Assembly: GCF_048569485.1 (NCBI RefSeq)
Contig: NC_134364.1
Location: 131,462,752-131,526,751, forward strand
Source of the DNA: Anomaloglossus baeobatrachus
Taxonomy: Eukaryota > Chordata > Amphibia > Anura > Aromobatidae
Direction of reading: 5' to 3'
DNA: 64,000 nucleotides
Part shown: one piece after another, positions 57,116 to 64,000 of the stretch
Position numbering within the stretch: position 1 is the first letter of the stretch
How the letters are laid out: each line of letters begins with the position of its first letter
Translations under genes and position numbers: made by a program
The notes under the pieces: generated by a model
What the model saw: only the letters and a program-made list of their open reading frames with translations
Databases searched by the model: none
What the model was told of the DNA's origin: nothing

Positions 57116-57870
57116 GTCACATTCCCACTGCAGACACCAATCATATTTGTGTAATGCTTGCATTTCTGCAATATTTTCCTGTGGTTTAACAAGTGTAAAT
57201 TTCCCTGTTGGCTGCAGTACTAACCACTGGCCACAAGAGGTCACTTTCTTTCTTTTTTACTCTTACATAGACTTCTGTTTAGAAGGGACAGGGTTAATAT
57301 CTAGTCAGCCAGGGAGAGGGAGCAGATTATGGGGTGTTCAGAGAAACTAGCTCCTGTTTCAAGGTTAGTTAGTAGTTAGAGAGTTGGTTGGTGAGCTCTG
57401 AAGAAGTAGTATACCATCACAGCAAGAAAAGCATCCTTGGGTGTGTGTGACAAGAACAAGGGAGCAAGTACAGCAAAGGACCTACAGTCCGGCAGTTCCC
57501 GTAAGCCAGCGAGTGGGGGCACTGAAGACTTACAAGCTGCAATGCAACGTCAGTGTCCTGGGTCTTTAAAGAGAAGGTGGATCTGGGCCAGACTGGTAGC
57601 AAGACTATTAAGGTGGTAGCTAGGAAGAACTCCCTTGCGTCAGAGTTCTTAAATAATGGATTCAACACTGTTCCCGTGTCGTCAAACTGTCATTTTCCTG
57701 TCAAGTACTCTTTCACTTTCCATCACAGTTGCAAGCATGCCTCTGTCCTGTGTGGAGGAGAATGGCAGCTCACTACTTCTTACTCCCTGTATTAACTGTG
57801 GTTATAAGTAAAAGAAACCTTTGTTTTAAAAAGCTGGTGTGGTTTCCTCATTGTGGGGTCCAAAGAAGCT
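57116..57870 (+). mobile_element. LTR-like remnant, tentative
   Basis: Starts TGTCACATTCCCAC. A TGGCGCCCCAC word at about 57870, which resembles a primer-binding site, follows a TTTCCTCATTGTGGGG region. No second LTR, internal genes or target duplication were found, so it may be something else. Confidence 0.25.
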
Positions 57871-57929
57871 GGCGCCCCACAAAGTGTGGCTGAACTGATT
57901 GTAGAGGTAACACACACCCAGGACCCCAA

Positions 57930-58277
57930 GAATGATGGCACTTCCTGACAAATGTGAATACATACAAACTAAACATGAAATATACTCTAACAAATATACA
58001 GCTGCACTCTGAGACACTAAGGTGTACAAACACTGAATACAGGAATTTGGACATGCATTGCTGCCATGGGAGAGACATTTAGGTAGGGACCCAGAAAAGA
58101 GATACACCTGAATGCTGGCTGCTGGGCTCACATAAGACGCGCTAAGTGTCTCAATCTTTAAATTTATTTCCATAGTAATGTGTGTCCAATGAGTGCAGCT
58201 GCATATTTGTTAGTGTATATTTCATGTTCAGTTTGCACCTGTTATTTTTGTCTCTTAGGAAGTGCCATCAGTTTTCT
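57930..58277. repeat. Foldback repeat
   Basis: The left arm (about 57930-58060) contains GGCACTTCCTGACAAA and TATACAGCTGCACTC. The right arm (about 58186-58277) carries the inverted GAGTGCAGCTGCATATTTG and AGGAAGTGCCATCA. A third copy, direct to the right arm, lies beyond the LTR at 59566-59650. Confidence 0.7.
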
Positions 58278-58392
58278 CATTTTAGATTATAGGGTCATTC
58301 CTTCTGACTGAGCACTCCGGGCTTGCAAAATCTGGCTTTTTTTCTTCCCTAAGTGTCTCAATTTTGAAATGTACTTCCTTAGCAGTAATGCA

Positions 58393-59561
58393 TGTATACC
58401 GCCCTAGCAGCAGTCGAACCACTCAGATGTCGCTACTCATGGCTCGAGGGACTCCGGACCCAGGGGCTCAGGGTCACAGGGTCACTCTCACATGTAATGT
58501 GGGATTATTTACAGGGGATTAGATAGTTTGTCACGCCACCCGTGGTGTGCGGAAATAGGGAGTATCGCCGCTGCCGTTGGGAGTACCCGGGTGTGATGGA
58601 ACAGGGGCAGCCAGATGACGTCATCCTCCATGGGTAGGGAAGGCCCCGGTAATCTGGATGGTGGGGTGCAGGGGGAGCGCAGGCTCGCTGGGGCAAGGGG
58701 TGATCAGGTACTCAGAAGGAAAGCAGACGCTGACAACAGGATAAACCAAGTCTCTTACTGCCGCTGCCCTCTTGGGGGAGCTCGTCCGGGTTCCGTCCCC
58801 TGCAGCACTGCCTGGTGGTCCGGAGCCTGCCTCCGTGTACAAATGTTAGTAGTGTCCAAGTGGCCCGTAAGCTTGAAGCGGTCTAGGCCCCACTACCCAC
58901 TTTTTGGTGTGAAGGAGCTGTGCTCTCAGGAGCTCACGCTTGGGATTTCAGTGGGCTGCTTTGGTTGGAAAACCTCGTTGCGCTAGTGCCCCCGATCTCT
59001 GAGCTTCGTGGGGACAGTCCATAAAGGCCCTGTCCTCCGCAGGTTAATTGCCGGGTTGCTTGAAGCCTCTCCCCGATCTAGGGTCCATTATCCCAACGTG
59101 CTTTCGGCCCCAGACCGGCTATTATACTTGCTGCTGACTGTCCTCCGAGACTAAGCCAGGCACCCAGTCCCAATATCCCGCGATCGGGTCTCCGACTCCT
59201 CCGAGTCCAGACCACCGTCTGCAACCAATCTTCTCCTCCCCGGGAGCCACACGCTCCCTCCTATCTCCTCACTGCTCAAGGGCTACCACTCAAACTCTCC
59301 TCTCACTTCGCTCCCCTGGAGCCAACCGACTTGTCACCTCCCACCTCCCTGCCTGACCCCTAGGTGGGCCGCCCTATTCCAGCTTAAGCCGCCCGCTGGT
59401 GTGCCTGACAGGGTGTTGTGTGAGGTGTGATTGGGATTTTGGATGCTGATGGAGGCAGTGCTGCAAGTTGGGAACCCTGAACCAAAAGGGGTTGAGTCCT
59501 GCACTAAAGATAAAGAGCGTGCAGTACCCTGTGATGACCTGACTAGTCCAGGGGCATTACA
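58393..59561 (-). mobile_element. Solo gypsy-type LTR in the foldback repeat
   Basis: Starts TGTATACCGCCC and ends GGGGCATTACA. It carries GTCACGCCACCCGTGG and the TCCGGACCCAGGGG block, so belongs with 4876, 21039 and 63372. It splits a copy of the foldback repeat. Target duplication is unclear (GCA-TG on the left, CGTG on the right). Confidence 0.75.
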
Positions 59562-60508
59562 CGTGTCCATAGTCCTATATTCAGTATTTGCATACCTTAG
59601 CTTCTCAGAGTGCAGCTGTATATTTGTTAGAGTATGTTATATGTTATAGTCATGACTTCACCATCTCAGCCTGTTAACAAAGACTGTGCACAGCAGTGGA
59701 ATGGCAGGGGTTAAAGCCACATGTATTATTTTACACAGGGGATGTCTATGTACTAAATCTATTAAACATGTAAATCCCTTTTAAATTAAAGCTGTGATTC
59801 ATTAAGGCTGGCGCTCTGTGTGTCATTCGTAATGAATGTCTTTTAATAAATTTGGTGCATCTTACAAGATGTTACTCCAGCAGGGTCTGGCACCCATATC
59901 TGGGGTAACTCGCACCTCTCTTCTGAATTATAATGAATTTGTCTGGTGGGATTGACTGTACCCCATCTCAGTTCTGCGCACTTTTCAGAAAGTTGGCGGC
60001 ACTGGCATACTTGTAGGAGGTGTTGGCGTTTACTCCCACCCCCATGATCTTATGCTGTCCATCTGCAAAGAACGAGTTTTATATTAAAGAAGTTGTCCAG
60101 TTACCAAAACTGATTTTTTTTTCTCTTAAATCTTGCTAATATGCGCCTCTCCAGCCTCCACACATCTATTATATTATTTCAGCAATATTACCTTTTATCT
60201 CGTGCTCTAGCAGCACATCCTCATTGCTGGCTCCAGCTCTGATGGGGTTAATCTCTCTTCTGACTTCCTGGGTTCATTTCCTACAACTCCCATAATTCTT
60301 TGTGGCTCTAGGGCTGTATCTAACTTATCTAACACACCCACTGTGTCTATCACACCCACTCAGCTCTCCTCTCCACCCAAAGTCTCCTCCCTGCCTCTCC
60401 CCTATGGATGCACTGAGAGTAATCACAGCAGAGACAGCCGAAGCTCCCAGCTCTGCACAACCAGGGGAGGAAAGCGTCAATCTTCTGCTTGTTCTCATAT
60501 AGTTCATA

Positions 60509-60510
<2 letters not shown>
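59562..60510. other. Foldback-repeat copy and unassigned sequence
   Basis: The first 90 bases continue the foldback repeat. The rest has no recognised gene; the open frame at 60302-60502 matches nothing I know. Confidence 0.45.
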
Positions 60511-60546
<36 letters not shown>

Positions 60547-60664
60547 AGTGTGTGTGTGTGTGTGCGCACGTGTGTGTGTGTGCGTGTGTGTGTGTGGGTG
60601 TGTGTGTGGGGGTGTGTGTGCACGCGTGTGTGTGTGCGTGTGTGTGTGCGTGTGTGTGTGTGTG
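60511..60664. repeat. (TG)n microsatellite with CG interruptions
   Basis: About 150 bases of TG dinucleotides with GCGC, CACG and GGG interruptions. Open frames here read only Val/Cys or His/Thr and are artefacts. Confidence 0.97.
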
Positions 60665-60808
60665 TACAGAAAATATGATTATTAGCCGGCGCAACATGTG
60701 AAAAAAATAATTGGGGAAAAAAAAAAAATGATGGGGTCATGAGATTGCCTTTTCCCCTCTTGCCAATCTGTGTGTCGTCTGTATCACCCATGTGGCATGC
60801 ATTTTGCA

Positions 60809-61510
60809 GGCTACTTTCACATCAGCGTTTTTTTGCCTGTATGCAAAAAAATGTGAACTGCATATGACCGGATCCTGTGGATTAAATGTGCAGCGCATGC
60901 AACCACAATTATTATTTTACCGGATCCTTCTGCAGCGGGACACAGAATTTATCGGCCGGCACTGGAGTCAGCTGACTCCTGATCTCACAGCCCGCACACG
61001 CTGCGATGGATGCAGGTTAACAGCAGTCACTACCTGCTGCCGATCACGTGTGACCGTGTGTGGGCTGTGTGGTCAGGAGTCAGCTGAGTTCAGATCAGCT
61101 GACTCCAGTATCGGCCGATTACTTGTTCTGTGCCCTGCTGCATCCATCACAGTGTGTGCGGGCTGGAGTTCAGCTGAGTTCAGATCAGCTGACTCCAGTA
61201 TCGGCCGATTACTTGTTCTGTGCCCTGCTGCATCCATCACAGTGTGTGCGGGCTGGAGTTCAGCTGAGTTCAGATCAGCTGACTCCAGTGTCAGCCAATT
61301 ACTTGTTCTGTGCCTCTCTGCATCCTTCACAGTGTGTGCGGGCTGGAGTTCAGCTGATTTTAGATCAGCTGACTCCAGTGCCGGACTGAACTCCGCTGAA
61401 CTCACAGCCCGCACACGTTGCGATGGATGCAGAGAGACAGGCGGACACAGAACAAGTAATCATCCGACACTGGAGTCATCTGATTACTTGTTCTGCTGGC
61501 GCTGTGGTCA
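60809..61510. repeat. MITE-like repeat with a 90-bp tandem array
   Basis: Starts GGCTACTTTCACATCAGCG, like the Harbinger MITE ends of this window. Inside, about 3.3 copies of a 90-base unit (about 61070-61380) contain GTGTGTGCGGGCTGGAGTTC and AGTTCAGATCAGCTGACTCC. Single inverted copies of the unit flank the array on both sides (about 60960-61020 and 61395-61490). Being divisible by three, the array leaves an open frame (60792-61514) that I do not take as a gene. Confidence 0.8.
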
Positions 61511-62370
61511 GTAGTAGGGATGAGTGAGCAGTAAAATGCTCTGGCGCTCGATGGGCGAAGCCCATGTCGATTTTTTTTTTTATTTTTAAAATTCATTAAA
61601 AATAATAAAAAAAAAAACAAAAAACCCAAACAACCCTAACCCAAGGGTTAGGGGGTAAAAAAAAAAGTGTGGGCTCCCGCTGCATTTTTTATTGCTAACC
61701 CAAGCAGCTACTGGCTGCTAACTCCACTGCTTAGTGTTACCTTCACTGGCAATGGAAAATCCAGGGAAGCCTTTTTTTTTTTTTAAAGGCTTTTGCCTAA
61801 AAACTTTAAAAAAATGATGTGGGCTTCGCCATATTTTTTGTACGCTAGCCAGGTACAGCAGGCAGGTATCGGCTGCCCCCAACCCCCAGCTGCCTATTTG
61901 TACCCGGCTGGGAACCAAAATAATAGGGAAGCCCTTTTGAATTTCATGAAATAATTAAAAAAAAGTGGGCTTCACTTTTTTTATTGTGTCCAGCCAGGTA
62001 CAACTAGGCAGCTGTGGATTGGAATCCGCAGCGCAGAGTGGCCCAAGTTTTCTGGCCCCCCCCGCTGCGAATTGCAGTCCACAGCGCCCCAGAAAACGGC
62101 GCTTTCATAGACGCGCCATCTTCTGGCGCTGTATCGAACTATTCCAGTGGCCCTGGTGCCAGGTGGCACGCTGGGTAAGAAGGGGTTAATACCAGCTGGT
62201 ATAAAGCCCGAGATTCTTAATGTCAGGCCAAGTTTGACCCGGCCATTAAGATTCTCCAATAAAGGGTTAAAAAAAAGACATCACACAGAGAAAAATAGAC
62301 ACATTAGGGACTCCATGTTTATTACTCCCTCTCACCCCTCCACGATAGAGAGATTTCTGTACTGACCATG
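61511..62370. repeat. Unclassified interspersed repeat
   Basis: Begins near TAGGGATGAGTGAGC (hAT-like end, 61513) and carries GTGGGCTTC words repeated several times near A runs, and GGGTTAATACCAGCTGGTAT near 62184. Internal A-rich tracts and no coding capacity; the right limit is not clear. Confidence 0.45.
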
Positions 62371-62540
62371 CCAAGAGAGAGAGAGGGAAAAGAGAGGAGA
62401 GAGGGTAGAGAGAGAGGGAAGAGAGAGAGAGAGGGAAGAGAGAGGAGAGAGGAGAGAGAAGAGAGAGGAGAGGGTTGAAGAGAGAGAGAGCGGGGTGGAA
62501 GAGAGAGAGAGGGAAGAGAGAGAGAGGGAATAGAGGTGCT
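62371..62540. repeat. (GA)n-rich low-complexity tract
   Basis: About 170 bases of GAGAGAGGGAAGAGAG-like sequence. The minus-strand frames across it read only Leu/Ser/Pro. Confidence 0.95.
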
Positions 62541-63371
62541 CTGTCACCAACTTGCACCACTCTGTGACTTGTTGTGCAGGTGACAGAGTGGAGAAAGTTG
62601 GTCCCATGCAGCATGACAGGTGAAAGAGCAGAGCCGTGACATGCTCTGCTCTGACACATGCGGTGCTGCATGTCACCAGCTTGTCAGTCTCTGGCTGCGT
62701 CCTGTGCTGCTGGTGGGAGTAAATGATCACACCGCCTGACACCACACGCTCTCCTGACAGCTGAGCAGAGCTGGCGGCTGGATAGTGTGATCACATACTT
62801 ACGTGATGGGGGGGGTTCAGCCACTGGCGCCCTGTACCTCACCAATCTGCCGGACGCTCAGCCCTCTTCACCGCTCCACACTGGCGTCCCGTACCATCCT
62901 CCGGATCCTTCCCTCGATGCTGGGCTGTGACATGCGCTAGTCACCGCCCACAGCCCAATCAATCACTGTGAGTGGCGCCAGCATCCCCTGACGTAACGTT
63001 TGAGAGTCCGTAACTTGACATGACGTCAGAGGATACCGGCGGCCGCAGCACAAGGGGGTCATGTGACCAGCACTGTGCGTGCAGGATAGCGCCGCTCAGT
63101 GTCAGAACTGCAAATAGAAGCCAATGAAGAAAACACCTAAAATAGTAAGTTACACTCATATAGAAAATAAATAAAATGGGTGAACCACCCCTTTAAGTAA
63201 ATTGCTAATGTCGTTGAATGTTATAATGTGTGCAAGAAAATGTTCTGCCGATAGCAAACCACCAAGTGGGCTAAGGGATGGTCGGGGAAGCTAAAGGTAT
63301 TCTCGTAAGGATGGACACCACCCTGAAGAGAACAGTAAGTGTCACACACCCTGCCTGAAGTGATCCACACA
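62541..63371. other. Unassigned sequence
   Basis: Some internal repetition of CTCTGCTCTGACA-like words near 62640. No gene recognised. A GGCGCCAGC-rich stretch near 62970 may be a CpG cluster. Confidence 0.45.
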
Positions 63372-63665
63372 TGTGCCGCCCCCGTGCCAGCAGCCGGGCT
63401 GCTCGGATCCGGATCCGCAGGGTAGCTCAAGGGATCTTCCGGACCCGGGGGTCGTTCGGACACTTCAAATAAAAGGGGACGTATTTGTATGGGATTTACC
63501 GTAATCACTGTGTGACGCCATCCATGGTGTGTGGTGAGATGTGGCACCACCGCTACTGTTATGGGGTACCCGGGGACAATGGGATGGCAGCTGGATATTA
63601 ACCCCTCTGTGGGTAGGGATGGATGCCCCGGGGCCCAGTGTCTCTGTGCTGAGGACGGTGATAAC
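63372..63665 (-). mobile_element. Truncated gypsy-type LTR
   Basis: Starts TGTGCCGCCCCCGTGCC and carries CTTCCGGACCCGGGGG and GTGACGCCATCCATGG, so belongs with the LTRs at 4876, 21039 and 58393. It gives way to a different repeat near 63640-63680. Confidence 0.7.
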
Positions 63666-64000
63666 AGAGAGTGATAGAAGAAGGGTCTTAATTCCGCGCC
63701 AAGGACTCAATGGATCCAGGAAGAGATTAATGCTTCTTTAATAACATGCACAAGTCTACGCGTTTCTGGAGACACAGCTCCCTTCATCAGGACATTGGCA
63801 AGAGAACATCAAATCTGGTTTCAAGTGAGATGGTGAAGTATAAAAGCATGCAATGATGTCATAGGAAACACCCATCCTGAAAAAAAACTTTGAAAGCGGG
63901 CGGGATCCAGATCATTCTAGAAATCTGTATGTTCCAACAGTTCCCTGAATATTGAATTATGATCAAAAAAAGTTATATACACTTCTACTAACATACAGTA
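63666..64000 (-). repeat. Dispersed repeat with a hammerhead-like motif, possibly Penelope-like
   Basis: On the minus strand this reads a TATA-like word (TTTTATACTTC, near 63840), then GTCCTGATGAAGGGAG and CCAGAAACGCGTAGAC. I know this type of word from dispersed amphibian repeats; a Penelope-like origin is a guess from the ribozyme motif. It runs past the window end. Confidence 0.35.
63751..63797 (-). ncRNA. Hammerhead-ribozyme-like motif, short helix III
   Basis: Minus strand: CTGATGA (63784-63790), a GGAG/CTCC helix II with a 6-base loop, GAAAC (63762-63766), a very short helix III closed as C-GC-G, a GTA cleavage triplet, and a helix I of GTC/GAC plus CAA/TTG with one bulge. Unpaired A or AG residues between the core and helix II are unusual and lower the score. 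Confidence 0.35.

Noticed and set aside
60343-60791. Val/Cys- and His/Thr-rich open frames
   Set aside because: They are the (TG)n microsatellite.
60792-61514. 240-residue frame with 30-residue repeats
   Set aside because: It follows a 90-bp tandem array in a MITE-like repeat with inverted flanking units; no known domain or splice context.
1-64000. A new defence, toxin or other undescribed coding system
   Set aside because: No gene cluster outside CHAC1 and transposon genes is visible; the unusual features are in tandem repeats and element architecture.

Overview
This is a repeat-dense vertebrate window, almost certainly from a large amphibian genome (probably a frog). That is inferred from the mix of Tc1/mariner, PIF/Harbinger and hAT MITEs, a tRNA-headed V-SINE-like copy, and abundant Ty3/gypsy LTRs; no species-specific marker was seen. 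Only one host gene is recognisable: CHAC1, the glutathione-specific gamma-glutamylcyclotransferase, on the minus strand. It has three coding exons at 33404-33679, 33020-33055 and 31455-31859, with clean GT/AG junctions and a predicted 238-residue product. Upstream are a TATA box, an inverted CCAAT and two CARE-like (C/EBP-ATF) elements, matching the known control of CHAC1 by ATF4. Four different tandem arrays invade the gene: a 30-bp array in intron 2, a G-rich array in intron 1, an in-frame 15-bp coding array giving seven PPYEK repeats, and about 2.5 kb of purine-rich satellite beginning about 17 bp beyond the distal CARE.

Left of CHAC1 (1-30 kb) lie nested transposons. A Tc1 fragment is cut by an LTR at the window start, followed by a Harbinger element (1089-2499), a 22-bp minisatellite and a Harbinger MITE (3899-4369). 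Solo LTRs sit at 4876-6072 and 10312-11551. A second Tc1 fossil (about 6077-9605) was hit by an LTR that itself contains another LTR. A nearly complete Tc1 lies at 15760-17409. A broken Tc1 (17856-20135) has had its gene end expanded into a 41-bp minisatellite. A third Tc1-like fossil is split by an LTR (21039-22186). A pol-less gypsy derivative (23530-27171) sits inside a Harbinger MITE, inside another probable MITE.

Right of CHAC1 (36-64 kb) are two full-length Ty3/gypsy fossils, both minus strand. One (38209-46408) has the usual PR-RT-RH-INT order and 4-bp target duplications. The other (47773-55661) has integrase before reverse transcriptase, the arrangement of the Gmr1 clade, with 5-bp duplications and nearly identical LTRs, so it is very young. 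It lies inside a TTAA-flanked MITE. The right end holds further LTRs, foldback and tandem repeats, microsatellites, and a repeat carrying a hammerhead-ribozyme-like motif.

Most long open frames here are by-products of tandem repeats. No tRNA, rRNA or CRISPR was seen, and no sign of a prokaryotic-type system.
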